Under the pieces are notes generated by a model. The model was not told the DNA's origin and ran no database searches. It saw only the letters and a list, made by a program, of their open reading frames with translations. A program made the position numbers and the translations under genes. This document shows, one piece after another, positions 35,201 through 43,620 of a DNA stretch of 64,000 nucleotides (its first letter is position 1; every line of letters begins with the position of its first letter). The stretch comes from JAHEKB01 sp049115575 (GTDB taxonomy: Bacteria > Bacteroidota > Bacteroidia > NS11-12g > UBA9320): contig JAGDZU010000002.1 in assembly GCA_049115575.1 (NCBI GenBank), forward strand, positions 434,001 through 498,000, read 5' to 3'.

Positions 35201-35515
35201 CATGTCAATTTTCAGAAAGTTGGTTTCTCCTGCCCAATTCACATTGGCCATATCTCCACTAACTACTGTACCATCTCCAATAGTTAGATTTACTAAACCA
35301 TATTGGTTGGTAGTTGCGGTTCGAGTTTCTACATAAATAGAGGTACCTGTAGCAGAACCTTCTAGTATGCTAAATCTAAAACTCACATTGGAATTTTGTA
35401 AAATTTTACCATCTGCAGCTCTTACTACAGCTTGATAATTAAATGAATTTGGGGTTTGGGCTAAAGTAAGCAATCCCATTGCTAAAATAGCCAGTGATAA
35501 AAGTGTTCTTCTCAT
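32228..35515 (-). CDS. Secreted repeat protein with S74-type chaperone end, copy 2 (enlarged)
   Basis: About 1095 residues from the ATG at 35515 (MRRTLLSLAILAMGLLTLAQ). Compared with copy 1 it has more LSDGGG repeats at residues about 155-310 (about six units) and a far larger middle region made of repeats of type YGxYxxxxxx/GTxYGxYxDI, alternating Tyr, Gly, Asp and aromatic residues. The end is again an S74 domain (PSDAKLKTNINSDMTS ... GFLAHELADVFPELTAQ) with a coiled coil. Repeat expansion between paralogues suggests fast length evolution, as for adhesins or stalk/sheath proteins. Confidence 0.85.
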   Translation of the reverse strand: MRRTLLSLAILAMGLLTLAQTPNSFNYQAVVRAADGKILQNSNVSFRFSILEGSATGTSIYVETRTATTNQYGLVNLTIGDGTVVSGDMANVNWAGETNFLKIDMDVNGGSSFTDMSTQQLVAVPYAMHAATVTHSDNDTTNEYQDISKSGATISLSDGGGDVTLDDDDASNELQDLTKSGSTISLSDGGGSVSLDDDDATNELQTISVSGVDLTLSDGGGTVSIADNDNDASNEFQTLSKTGNNVSLSDGGGTVNIADNDNNSSNELQTISKSGNVVTLSDGGGSVNIADDDNDETNEIQDLTFANDSIGLTLSNDKIAVNDFGHWTLKDNNDLYRMERAVGLGTSTPNRGWMMDILSPDSIPNSLKVYNSADTNGTIYSLHNTLSRNSENVGNAFGITNYTAFHPETSNSITAGMLNQVVSSPDNASPQRTYGIYNTVSRSDSGNGAAYGTYNYVSSGATRGFLYGSYNQAYIGNSENTYPIYGSFNTASRVGGGVGTIYGSYSNATFSPVSSSGGAYGSYSNVNSSPDDASSALTIGTHIDVNRSDSGFGYTRALDIDHNHSGNDGENRGIYLDMDITGDNPDPVYGEYLDLVHRGSGNFSNMVGSRMFLKRKISSSNSADNSNNGWMYGDWTTIHNNPTGGSSYTYGDKVEIQSNPDDAASGPVWGNHLTIIRSDSGSGAVYGDYQDINHTGVDGSVYGEYDDIDVTGANPDPATANFSDIFRSSSVVAELYGTHNRTRRTSASRGMTYGLYNYTTTGPTSSGYSTYGIYNELDVSPASSHTTFASYTEVNRSGNGTSATYGDYMDFNHSSGGTIYGAYYDIDRTGTSTSSTYGHRTNVSSVGYTYGFYGEAYNPSTTTTGYNYGGYFIGQRSGVNNGRSYGVSANGWNYTTGTGGRYAYGIYAYGYHSSSAGTAYTYGVYALQGGSGDIEWGGYFVGNVYTSGAYNPSDAKLKTNINSDMTSLDRIRNLKVMEYEYDTDTYEHMNLPEGTQAGFLAHELADVFPELTAQAHQPALTEDEIKMLEDDGKEVKDAAREGIDFTAVNYAGLVPHLTKAIQEQQDMIEQQQALIELMQARIDALEAANESSNNE

Positions 35516-35662
35516 TATAATATTGGTTAGGGTGGTCAATAATTATCATAAGAAGAGGATAAATGTAAACACAAAGTCAGTAAATCCAACAATAGAATTG
35601 TAAAAAATGGCAATTCTTAACATGAAATTAAGCTAAGCTTATTGCATTTAATATGGTGCTTT

Positions 35663-36130
35663 TTAATCAGGTTGAGACCAAATTCCTAGCCTGTTTTCCC
35701 TGGCAAATGTTTGGGATTGTACAAACATAGAAACATGTCTCACATTAGGATTAATGGTCATTAGCTCCGCATATCCTGCTCTCAACATTATGTTGTTTAC
35801 CATCTTACCATTTTCTAGATAGACATAGGCCAAATGCCTGCCATATTGGTCTAATTCTTCAACATCATAGCTGAGTTGTACTTTTTGGTTTTCCAATAGT
35901 TGTTTTAGGAAGTCAGAAGATTCCTCGCCAAAAGCTTCCTTTTTTCTGTGCTTATAATCTCGGGATTCTGGCGCGTTTATTCCAATGAGCCTCACCTTAA
36001 TTCCTTTATTGCTTCCGTCTTCTACTATAATGGTATCTCCATCTATAACATAGCGAACTTCTAGAAATTCAGATTTCTCTGCTTCTATACAAGCAGCGAG
36101 CATAATTATAGCAAGTATTAAATATTTCAT
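35663..36130 (-). CDS. Staphylococcal-nuclease-like (thermonuclease) family protein
   Basis: A 155-residue protein with an N-terminal signal or lipoprotein-like segment (MKYLILAIIMLAACIEAE). The SNase core is clear: RYVIDGDTIIVEDG, KVRLIGINAPESRDY, then FGEESSDFLKQLLENQKVQLSYDVEELDQYGRHLAYVYLENG and MLRAGYAELM. The catalytic Arg/Glu/Arg set lies in these blocks. Likely an exported or surface DNA/RNA nuclease. Divergent from the diacylglycerol kinase. Confidence 0.88.
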   Translation of the reverse strand: MKYLILAIIMLAACIEAEKSEFLEVRYVIDGDTIIVEDGSNKGIKVRLIGINAPESRDYKHRKKEAFGEESSDFLKQLLENQKVQLSYDVEELDQYGRHLAYVYLENGKMVNNIMLRAGYAELMTINPNVRHVSMFVQSQTFARENRLGIWSQPD

Positions 36131-36198
36131 TGGTCCTTCAAAATAACGAGATAACAGAACAATTTAACACTATAGATGTATTAAGATTAGCTTTGGAC

Positions 36199-36552
36199 AT
36201 GGCAAAAAATTATAGACGATCGTTTTTGGCTGCATTTAATGGTATTGGCCTCTTTTTTCAAAAAGAGTTTAATGCAAAGTTTCACCTCTTTGCTAGCATA
36301 TTGGTTATAGTACTGGGCTTCTACTATAATTTAGACAGCACACAATGGCTGTTTTTATGTGTAGCTATTTCGGGCGTCTTTGTATCTGAAATATTTAATA
36401 CTGCCATAGAACAACTCTGCAACAGGCTCACCAAAGAAGAGGACTCCATGATTAAGATTGTAAAAGATTTAAGTGCAGGGGCAGTGCTGGTTAGTGTGAT
36501 ATTTGCAGTGGTAGCGGCACTGATTATTTTTATACCTAAGATAGAATTGTGA
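36199..36552 (+). CDS. dgkA: Diacylglycerol kinase / undecaprenol kinase (DgkA family)
   Basis: A 117-residue membrane protein from the ATG at 36199 (MAKNYRRSFLAAFNGIG); the frame is open upstream to 36130, but the family starts near the R-S-F-x-x-A-x-x-G segment. Three membrane helices are present and the hallmark EIFNTAIEQLCNRLTKEEDSMIKIVKDLSAGAVL contains the catalytic Glu and ATP-binding residues. It phosphorylates diacylglycerol or undecaprenol. The next gene overlaps by 4 bp. Confidence 0.9.
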   Translation: MAKNYRRSFLAAFNGIGLFFQKEFNAKFHLFASILVIVLGFYYNLDSTQWLFLCVAISGVFVSEIFNTAIEQLCNRLTKEEDSMIKIVKDLSAGAVLVSVIFAVVAALIIFIPKIEL

Positions 36553-37157
36553 ACATAAAGGAATTATTAGATAGCGGCAACTTTGCTGAAGTGATTATGC
36601 AAACCAGCAACAGCACCAATGCAGATGAATTGCAATGGCGTGCATTTGCATTTCAAAAATCGGGTGAGTTTGAAACAGCCATGGATGTATGGAACCAATT
36701 GATACTCCGATTGCCAGAAGCCGCCTCTTTTTACAATGAACGGGGTGTCTGTAAGTTCAATTTGAGGTTTAAGCACAGTCTAGATGATTTTGACAAAGCC
36801 ATATCCCTTGAACCAGAAAATCCATACTATTGGGCTTGTAGGGCTTATGTAAGAGATAAACTAGGCAAAACAGAAGAAGCAGTGGCTGATTATCAAAAGG
36901 CTCACGATTTGGACCCAGAAGACGCTACCATATTAAATAACCTTGGTCTTGCAGAACAAAAATTGGGCTATACCTCTAGAGCCCGAGAGAGATTTAAAAA
37001 AAGCAATGATCTTATAGGCTTTAAAGAAGAAGAACTAGAACCCGAAGCAGAAACTACTCTCGAAAAGACGGGGTGGAAAGCGCGCTGGGCGGAGGTGGGC
37101 AAAATGCTCAGTTCACGCAAAGAGTTTAAAAAGTTTTTGAAAGAGTTGTTTGAGTGA
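36549..37157 (+). CDS. Tetratricopeptide-repeat protein
   Basis: A 202-residue protein beginning with GTG at 36549, overlapping the diacylglycerol kinase stop. TPR units are visible around FYNERGVCKFNLRFKHSLDDFDKAISLEPENPYYWACRAYVRDKLGKTEEAVADYQKAHDLDPEDATILNNLGLAEQKLG. There is no signal peptide, so it probably acts in the cytosol as an adaptor; the partner is unknown. Confidence 0.8.
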   Translation: MNIKELLDSGNFAEVIMQTSNSTNADELQWRAFAFQKSGEFETAMDVWNQLILRLPEAASFYNERGVCKFNLRFKHSLDDFDKAISLEPENPYYWACRAYVRDKLGKTEEAVADYQKAHDLDPEDATILNNLGLAEQKLGYTSRARERFKKSNDLIGFKEEELEPEAETTLEKTGWKARWAEVGKMLSSRKEFKKFLKELFE

Positions 37158-37223
37158 TGGGGTGATGGAATGGCAACTTGAAAGCTTAAAATTCCATATC
37201 GTTTTCATTCCTTATTTTCGACC

Positions 37224-38444
37224 ATGTCCAATCTTAAAAAACTCGGACCTGGATTGTTGTACGCTGGTGCAGCGATTGGTGTTTCGCATATAGTGCAGAG
37301 CACAAGGGCAGGGGCGGAGTATGGTTATGTACTTATTATCGCTATAGTTTTGGCCCATATCTTTAAGTACCCCTTTTTTGCTGTTGGACCTAGATATGCT
37401 AACCTCAGCGGTGAGAATCTCATTCAAGGTTATACCAAACTCCATAAATCAGTTTTATGGTTACTATTCCTGCTTACCGTTTCTACCATGTTCACTATAC
37501 AAGCGGCAGTCACTGTAGTTACAGCAGGACTAGCACAGAAGTTAACTGGTATAGATTTGCCTACCGCAGTTTGGAGCGGAATATTACTTGCCATTTGTTA
37601 CGCCATACTTCAAATAGGGAGATTTGGTGCCTTAGATAAACTAATGAAGGTGATAATGATTCTTTTGGCCATTTCTACTGTATTGGCTGTTGCATTTTCT
37701 TTTAGAATGGATGGAATCGATTTGGCAATTAAACCCAATTTCAGCTTAAGAAATCCCGTTCATATTGCTTTCCTAATTGCTTTTATTGGTTGGATGCCAG
37801 CTCCATTAGACATATCCATTTGGCATTCCATATGGACCCGCAGGAAGTATGAAGAAGAGGGAGAACGAAAACTAGCAACCGAGAACTTCGACTTTAAAAC
37901 TGGTTTTTACGGGACTGCATTTTTGGCCATCTGCTTTTTGGTGCTTGGCGCTAATACACTTTTTAGTTCAGGAATTGAGTTAGAAGCATCGGCTGGAAAG
38001 TTTGCGGGACAACTCGTGGATATTTATACATCCAGCTTGGGATCTTGGTCTTATTACATCATTGTAATAGCTGCTTTTACAACTATGTTTAGCACCACAT
38101 TAACCTGCTTTGATGCTTTACCAAGAGTCATGCAAGCCATAGTAGGAGAGAGTAAAACTCCTCAAGTGAATGCGCTGAATAAGAAGGGTTTATGGATGAT
38201 TGTCTTAGCCATTGGCGTTTTGATTATACTTGGATTCTATGTGGAGAATATGAAACAGATGGTGACCATAGCTACGGTAGTTTCCTTCTTAACAGCACCC
38301 ATATTAGCTGGTCTGTCTATACTGCTTGTTAGGAAGTCAAAATATGCCTCCTCTATTTGGAATAGAAGGGAAACTCAGCTCGCATTTGTTGGATTCCTTT
38401 TTTTACTATTATTTAGCGTCTATTATCTTTCCATCCTCCTATGA
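37224..38444 (+). CDS. Nramp-family-like transporter with non-canonical metal site
   Basis: A 406-residue protein with about 11 membrane segments. The start (LGPGLLYAGAAIG) and the pattern after it (STRAGAEYGYVLI) are those of Nramp transporters, but the canonical DPGN metal-binding motif of TM1 is replaced by GVSH, and the TM6 MPHN-type motif reads WMPAPLDISIW. It is therefore a divergent member; transport of Mn2+/Fe2+ is doubtful. No Nramp regulator is adjacent. The upstream sequence TTATTTTCGACC ends right at the ATG and is a near match to a -7 element. Confidence 0.8.
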   Translation: MSNLKKLGPGLLYAGAAIGVSHIVQSTRAGAEYGYVLIIAIVLAHIFKYPFFAVGPRYANLSGENLIQGYTKLHKSVLWLLFLLTVSTMFTIQAAVTVVTAGLAQKLTGIDLPTAVWSGILLAICYAILQIGRFGALDKLMKVIMILLAISTVLAVAFSFRMDGIDLAIKPNFSLRNPVHIAFLIAFIGWMPAPLDISIWHSIWTRRKYEEEGERKLATENFDFKTGFYGTAFLAICFLVLGANTLFSSGIELEASAGKFAGQLVDIYTSSLGSWSYYIIVIAAFTTMFSTTLTCFDALPRVMQAIVGESKTPQVNALNKKGLWMIVLAIGVLIILGFYVENMKQMVTIATVVSFLTAPILAGLSILLVRKSKYASSIWNRRETQLAFVGFLFLLLFSVYYLSILL

Positions 38445-38998
38445 GCATGAACCTTGAACCCGGTAAAATCCTAATTTCTGAACCCTTTCTTGAGGATCCT
38501 AACTTCAATAGAACAGTAGTGCTGATTACCGAGCATACAGAAGAGGGTACCGTTGGTTTTGTGTTGAACCAAAGAACAGAAATGACAGTGGACTTATTAA
38601 TTCCAGAATTGGATATGGTTCAAAATCCCGTTTACCAAGGAGGACCGGTAGAGATTGAGAGCTTTCATTTCTTTCACAATTTCCCAGATATTAGAGACAG
38701 TGTTGAACTCATGAACGGCCTTTATTGGAGTGGGGATTTTGAACAGGTAGCAAGAGGTATTTTAGAAGAAACCCTAGATTTAAAGAACTTCAAATTCTTC
38801 ATAGGATACAGTGGTTGGGCACCTGGTCAACTTCAGGAAGAGTTAGACCAGCAAGCTTGGATTATTGGAGACATCAGCCCTGAAATCATTCTCAACGACA
38901 CCATCGACAATAAAAAACTTTGGCAACAAGTGATGAAAGAATTAGGAGGAGATTATGCCCTTCTATCTAACTCACCAGCCAACCCACAATACAACTAA
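38441..38998 (+). CDS. YqgE/AlgH family protein
   Basis: A 185-residue soluble protein: LEPGKILISEPFLEDPNFNRTVVLITEHTEEGTVGFVLN at the N-terminus and FFIGYSGWAPGQLQEELDQQAWII later, both hallmarks of the family. Its biochemical role is unknown. The ATG overlaps the upstream transporter's stop by 4 bp. Confidence 0.93.
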   Translation: MSMNLEPGKILISEPFLEDPNFNRTVVLITEHTEEGTVGFVLNQRTEMTVDLLIPELDMVQNPVYQGGPVEIESFHFFHNFPDIRDSVELMNGLYWSGDFEQVARGILEETLDLKNFKFFIGYSGWAPGQLQEELDQQAWIIGDISPEIILNDTIDNKKLWQQVMKELGGDYALLSNSPANPQYN

Positions 38999-39003
38999 GA
39001 TTT

Positions 39004-39459
39004 ATGGATCATTTACTCATGACGCACAGCCTAGTTCGCTGGATTGTACTACTCTTTGGCTTATACGCCATTACTAAATCATACAGAGGATTCAAAAAGC
39101 AACAAGGTTATACTGCCAATCACAAAAGAGCGAATATGCTTTTTGTAAGTAGCATACATCTTCAAGCTCTATTGGGAATTGTGCTCTATTTTCAGAAAGG
39201 CTGGCACAGCAATATTGGCAACGCCTTTGCAGATATGGGTAATTCTTTTCTCAGGTTCTGGAGCATAGAACATATGTTTGGAATGATACTAGCTGTAGTG
39301 CTTATTCAAATGGGTAGCAGTAAAAGTAAAAAGCAAGCCACAGACCACGCTAAACACAAAACGGCCTTCACCTATTTTGCTTTGGGCATGTTCGTTATTC
39401 TTGTGACCATTCCATGGCCATTCCGAGAAGCAATTGGAAGAGCCTTATGGCCTTTTTAA
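39004..39459 (+). CDS. Four-TM membrane protein, cytochrome-b-like
   Basis: A 151-residue protein with four hydrophobic segments and several His residues near the membrane (HSLVRW, HLQALLG, EHMFGM). Typical of short Bacteroidetes proteins labelled cytochrome B, but whether it binds heme is not certain. It follows YqgE by 5 bp and converges on hflX (15-bp overlap of ends). Confidence 0.65.
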   Translation: MDHLLMTHSLVRWIVLLFGLYAITKSYRGFKKQQGYTANHKRANMLFVSSIHLQALLGIVLYFQKGWHSNIGNAFADMGNSFLRFWSIEHMFGMILAVVLIQMGSSKSKKQATDHAKHKTAFTYFALGMFVILVTIPWPFREAIGRALWPF

Positions 39460-40620
39460 TAGTGCGTTAATTAAGGCTGAGCGCAGCTCGTCTATATTGG
39501 TGTTTTGTTGAGCCGAGACAAAGACAATGTCCTCATTCAGCTTGGCCATCCAAGTCTTCTTAAGCACATCTAAATCATAGATAGCTTCATCTTCAAAGAT
39601 GTCTTCATCTGTTGCACTAGGCTCGTAAAGGTCAATTTTATTGAATATGGTAATGGTAGGCTTATCGGCTGCTCCAATTTCTATCAGAGTTTCATTCACC
39701 GTTTCCATCTGCTCTTCAAAGGCTGGATGAGAAACATCTACTACATGTAAAAGAATGTCAGCTTCTTTAACCTCATCTAAAGTGGATTTAAAACTCTCTA
39801 TAAGTTGATGCGGAAGTTTTCTAATGAATCCAACCGTATCAGAAAGCAAGAAAATCAAAGGCTGTTTAGTAGGGTCTGGATTGGGAAGCACCACTTTCCT
39901 AACTGTTGAGTCCAGTGTAGCGAAAAGTTTATTTTGAGCGAGCACATTTGATTTAGATAGGATGTTCATTAAGGTAGACTTGCCTACATTGGTATAACCA
40001 ACCAAGGCCACTTTTACTTGAGAGGACCGGCTTTTTCTTTGAGTAACGCTTTGTTTATCAATGCGTTCCAAATCCTTCTTGAGCTTGGCAATTTTATCTC
40101 TAATCACCCTTCTATCCGTTTCTATTTCTTTCTCCCCAGGACCTTTCATTCCAATTCCCCCTTTTTGTTTTTGAAGGTGAGTCCACAAACGAGTTAAGCG
40201 AGGTAAGAGGTATTGGCTCTGGGCCAGTTCTACTTGAGTTCTGGCCTGAGCGGTTCTTGCATTCTTAGCAAATATGTCTAGAATGAGACTGCTTCTATCT
40301 ACTATCTTACATTGAAATTCACTCTCCAAATTTCTGATTTGTGATGGACTGAGTTCATCGTCGAAAATGGCGAGGTCTATTTCTTTATCGTGTATATAAG
40401 TTTTGATTTCATCCAACTTACCCTTGCCTACATAGGTTCTAGGGTTGGGCATGTCTAGCCTTTGTACAAAACGTTTTTCTGTGAATGCTCCTGCTGTGGT
40501 AGCTAGAAACTCTAATTCATCTAAATATTCGGTACTGCTTTTTAATGCGGTGGATTTGAGTTCCACTCCTATTAATACTGCCTTTTCTACCTCAACTTTA
40601 TTTTCCAACTGATAATTCAA
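39445..40620 (-). CDS. hflX: GTPase HflX
   Basis: A 391-residue protein. The HflX N-terminal domain (PNPRTYVGKGKLDEI ... DDELSPSQIRNLE) and its linker (RLWTHLQKQKGGIGMKGPGEKEIETDRRVI) are present, followed by a GTPase: G1 ALVGYTNVGKST, G3 LSDTVGFIRKLP, G4 TIFNKIDL, G5 FVSAQQ. It binds the 50S subunit and rescues or splits stalled ribosomes. The start is a TTG at 40620 (no ATG is available upstream of the conserved domain). Confidence 0.95.
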   Translation of the reverse strand: MNYQLENKVEVEKAVLIGVELKSTALKSSTEYLDELEFLATTAGAFTEKRFVQRLDMPNPRTYVGKGKLDEIKTYIHDKEIDLAIFDDELSPSQIRNLESEFQCKIVDRSSLILDIFAKNARTAQARTQVELAQSQYLLPRLTRLWTHLQKQKGGIGMKGPGEKEIETDRRVIRDKIAKLKKDLERIDKQSVTQRKSRSSQVKVALVGYTNVGKSTLMNILSKSNVLAQNKLFATLDSTVRKVVLPNPDPTKQPLIFLLSDTVGFIRKLPHQLIESFKSTLDEVKEADILLHVVDVSHPAFEEQMETVNETLIEIGAADKPTITIFNKIDLYEPSATDEDIFEDEAIYDLDVLKKTWMAKLNEDIVFVSAQQNTNIDELRSALINALLKRP

Positions 40621-40655
40621 TAGATGATTTTGATTGTAAATTCGTTACTTAAAGG

Positions 40656-42116
40656 GTGCAAAGATACATTCTATACAAGCGTGCAGTATGCATAGTTCTG
40701 CTTATATGCAGTTCCCTTGCCTATGGACAAGTGACTCAGTGGTCTAATCCAGTTAAACTCAAGGGCACAGCCATCTTTACTAAAGTGCTTGGCGAGAATG
40801 AGCATGGGGTATTTTTACTTAGATACAGAAATAAGTTCTACAGCAAGAATGTAATCATAGATAAGTACCACCACCACCTCAATTTAGATGTAAGCAGAAG
40901 CATAGATCTTAAAAAGTCGCGATTGGTTAAAATCATTATGACCGACAAAGGAATCCTCATGGTTCGGGCCACTTTTGATCGAAGAAGTCAAAGCAATTTG
41001 TTATTAGGTCAGTATTTCGACTATGACTTGAGACCAATTGGCAAAGAAGTAGAACTCTTGCGTACCCCATTTCAAGAATTTGGAGACAGAGGGGATTTTA
41101 GGGTGCGAGTAAGCGACAATGAAAGCTTTATAGCTGTTTATCACAGCAAAAGAGGTGTTGATGAGAATACTACCTTGTCTTGGGACCTCTTTGATGGGGA
41201 TTTTAAAAAAATTAGATCTGTTCAAACTCAAATCAAAGTGAAGAACAAACGCTTTTATCTGAACAATTTCTTGGTAGATGATTACGGTAGTATCTACAGT
41301 TTAACCCGAGAGTTTAAAGAAAGGGATAAACAAAAAATGGTGACTGAAGACCGATTTTTTGTTCAAGAAGGAGATAGTGTGTGGAATCTGATTATGGCAG
41401 ATACTGTAGACTTCAGAGATCTTCAGATGAGCTATGATAGGGTAAACAATAAAGTGGTTGTTGTTGGGCTCTATGGCTATAGAGGGCATTATGGGTCCAG
41501 AGGTATTCATATCTTCTCTTATTATTCACGAACCAGAGATTACAAGCAGAGTTTTACTCCATTTACAGAGCAGGATACCGAAAACCTGAGCATGGGTAAA
41601 TACAACAGTGAAGTTATACCCGAAGGTTTTGAGTTTCTGAAAATTGTACCACGGTCAGACGGTGGTTTAGTCTGTATTGCCGAACAAATGGAAGTAGCTA
41701 CAGAGAACGACATAGTTATGGTGAATGGTATACCAACATCCACCTCAAAGAACATTTACAACTACAACGACATACTTGTGCTCAACATAGATTCAGCAGA
41801 TCAAATAGAATGGTCTCATGTAATTCATAAAAATCAGACTACCGTGAATGATGGAGGTTATTTCAGTTCAGCTGTGGTATATGTGGATAAGCACTTTGTA
41901 CAACTTATATACAACGATCAAATCAGAAGCTCAGGCGAAGTAATGCAGTACACAATCTATAGCAATGGCAAGCTCATGAGCAAAAAGCTGCTTAAAACAG
42001 AATTGGATTATGTGGTGGTGATTCCCATGGAAGCCGAACAAGTCAGTTCCAATAAATTAATCATTCCAAGTTCAAAAAATCGCAGATTTGCATTGTTAAA
42101 ACTCGTTTACGATTGA
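40656..42116 (+). CDS. Secreted protein of unknown function
   Basis: A 486-residue protein with signal peptide (GTG start; KRAVCIVLLICSSLAYGQ). The rest is rich in beta strands with repeated aromatic/charged turns and could be a propeller-like fold; no catalytic motif is recognised. The stop overlaps the start of the next gene, a membrane protein, which suggests joint function. Confidence 0.6.
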   Translation: MQRYILYKRAVCIVLLICSSLAYGQVTQWSNPVKLKGTAIFTKVLGENEHGVFLLRYRNKFYSKNVIIDKYHHHLNLDVSRSIDLKKSRLVKIIMTDKGILMVRATFDRRSQSNLLLGQYFDYDLRPIGKEVELLRTPFQEFGDRGDFRVRVSDNESFIAVYHSKRGVDENTTLSWDLFDGDFKKIRSVQTQIKVKNKRFYLNNFLVDDYGSIYSLTREFKERDKQKMVTEDRFFVQEGDSVWNLIMADTVDFRDLQMSYDRVNNKVVVVGLYGYRGHYGSRGIHIFSYYSRTRDYKQSFTPFTEQDTENLSMGKYNSEVIPEGFEFLKIVPRSDGGLVCIAEQMEVATENDIVMVNGIPTSTSKNIYNYNDILVLNIDSADQIEWSHVIHKNQTTVNDGGYFSSAVVYVDKHFVQLIYNDQIRSSGEVMQYTIYSNGKLMSKKLLKTELDYVVVIPMEAEQVSSNKLIIPSSKNRRFALLKLVYD

Positions 42117-43003
42117 TTCGAAGCTTATCAAATAATCTTTTTGCAGCTCTGGCATTTTCCTTGGTGATTCTAAGTTATCACTTCTGGACTTTATATGGCT
42201 TCCAAACTGAAGTTTTGCCGGAACTCATTGGAGTATTTGTATTGGGAATAGCTTTGAATTTCTTGTGTAGACGATTTAGAATTATTGGAATGAAGTCTCA
42301 TTTTACGGTGGTGATTTTCTGTCTTTTAGCAAGTTTGATTATAGATGTTTTAGACTTAAGAGCTTTGGTAGCAGGAGGAATCTGGATACTGGCAGTCTAC
42401 TTTTCATTCAGAAGTTGGGAAGACCAAGATCAAGCAAAAGATCATCTGATTTATATAGGAATACTCTTGGGTATAGGTCAAATACTAGACCATCATGCCT
42501 TTCTGTTATTCTTTCCGTTTTTCATACTGTTCTATCAGAACGCAGTCCTTAAGTGGAATTACTATTTCCTGAGTTTGATGTTCTTCTTCTTGGTTCTCAT
42601 TGGTTATTTATCATTCCTCTTTGCCATAGACCAATTTGAATTGGCGGAAAGTTTAATTCCCAAATTTCAGTTTGAGTACGCACAGTTTTGGACTTCCACC
42701 ATATCCGTCTTTCTTCCATTGGTGGTTTTAATGCTGGTTATTCATCTGTTCAATTTGCGTAACTATAGATTTAGATATCCAAACAGATCTATTAAGATTA
42801 ATTTGCTGTTTGGCCTTCAATTACTCATTGCTTTGCTGCTCATGATGCTGACTTCGGCAAGCAGTCTTTTTATTTTACTTGCTATTCCAAGCAGCATACT
42901 GTTATCCGTGGGTTTTACCTTTAAGCAAAACAGCTTCTTTATTAATGCGGTATTTCTAGCACTAATTCTGGTAACTGGAGCGGCTGCTTACCTCTTTCAT
43001 TAG
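42113..43003 (+). CDS. Multi-TM membrane protein (DUF6427-like)
   Basis: A 296-residue protein with eight or nine membrane segments (for example LSNNLFAALAFSLVILSYHFWTL). Length and pattern resemble a Flavobacteria-specific integral membrane family adjacent to rrf-type genes, but I do not recognise the function. The start is a TTG at 42113 overlapping the preceding stop. Confidence 0.6.
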   Translation: MIRSLSNNLFAALAFSLVILSYHFWTLYGFQTEVLPELIGVFVLGIALNFLCRRFRIIGMKSHFTVVIFCLLASLIIDVLDLRALVAGGIWILAVYFSFRSWEDQDQAKDHLIYIGILLGIGQILDHHAFLLFFPFFILFYQNAVLKWNYYFLSLMFFFLVLIGYLSFLFAIDQFELAESLIPKFQFEYAQFWTSTISVFLPLVVLMLVIHLFNLRNYRFRYPNRSIKINLLFGLQLLIALLLMMLTSASSLFILLAIPSSILLSVGFTFKQNSFFINAVFLALILVTGAAAYLFH

Positions 43004-43056
43004 CAGGGTGATATTATTAGAAATATTCTTTTTCTTTGTGACTCACAAGATTAGAA

Positions 43057-43620
43057 ATGCAAGAGGAGGTTAAACTTGTTTTAGACGAATTGAAGGAGCA
43101 ATCTGAAAAGAGCCTTCAACATGTATTAGTTGAAATTGGGAAACTAAGAGCGGGAAAGGCTATGCCTAATATGCTGGACAGCGTTCAAGTTGAATACTAC
43201 GGTTCAAAAGTGCCCTTGTCTCAAGTGGCCAATGTTTCCACACCAGATGCCAAAACCCTTATGGTTAAACCTTGGGAGAAAAGCGTGTTGGAAGAAATAG
43301 AGAAAGGTATTATGTACGCTAATCTTGGACTGAATCCCCAAAATGACGGGGAGCAAGTCATTATTAATGTTCCGCCTCTTACAGAAGAAAGACGTTCTCA
43401 ATTGGTGAAGCAGGCCAAATCAGAAGCCGAGCACGGTAAAATTGGATTGAGAAGTGCTCGTAAAGATGCCATGGATATCATAAAGCAGTTGCAGAAAGAT
43501 GGTCTTAGTGAGGATTTAGCTAAAGATGCCGAAGGCGATGTTCAAGACATGGTGAATCTCTACAGCAACAAAATAGACAGTGCAATTTCTGCCAAGGAAA
43601 CAGAGATTATGACTATCTAA
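43057..43620 (+). CDS. frr: Ribosome recycling factor
   Basis: A 187-residue protein with the RRF signature along its length: the start of helix 1 LDELKEQSEKSLQHVLVEIGKLRAGKAMPNMLDSVQVEYYGSKVPLSQVANVSTPDAKTLMVKPWEKSVLEEIEKGI, NLGLNPQNDGEQVIINVPPLTEERRSQLVKQAK, and a C-terminal coiled helix. It releases ribosomal subunits after termination. Converges on a histidine phosphatase gene with a 4-bp overlap of ends. Confidence 0.97.
   Translation: MQEEVKLVLDELKEQSEKSLQHVLVEIGKLRAGKAMPNMLDSVQVEYYGSKVPLSQVANVSTPDAKTLMVKPWEKSVLEEIEKGIMYANLGLNPQNDGEQVIINVPPLTEERRSQLVKQAKSEAEHGKIGLRSARKDAMDIIKQLQKDGLSEDLAKDAEGDVQDMVNLYSNKIDSAISAKETEIMTI

Larger units (their letters stand above)
31676..35540 (-). repeat. 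Tandem cassette duplication, copy 2
   Basis: Second copy of the two-gene cassette, larger because of expansion of the internal Tyr/Gly-rich repeats of the S74 protein. The upstream sequences (ttcttatgataattattg before both S74 starts) are also shared. Confidence 0.8.
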
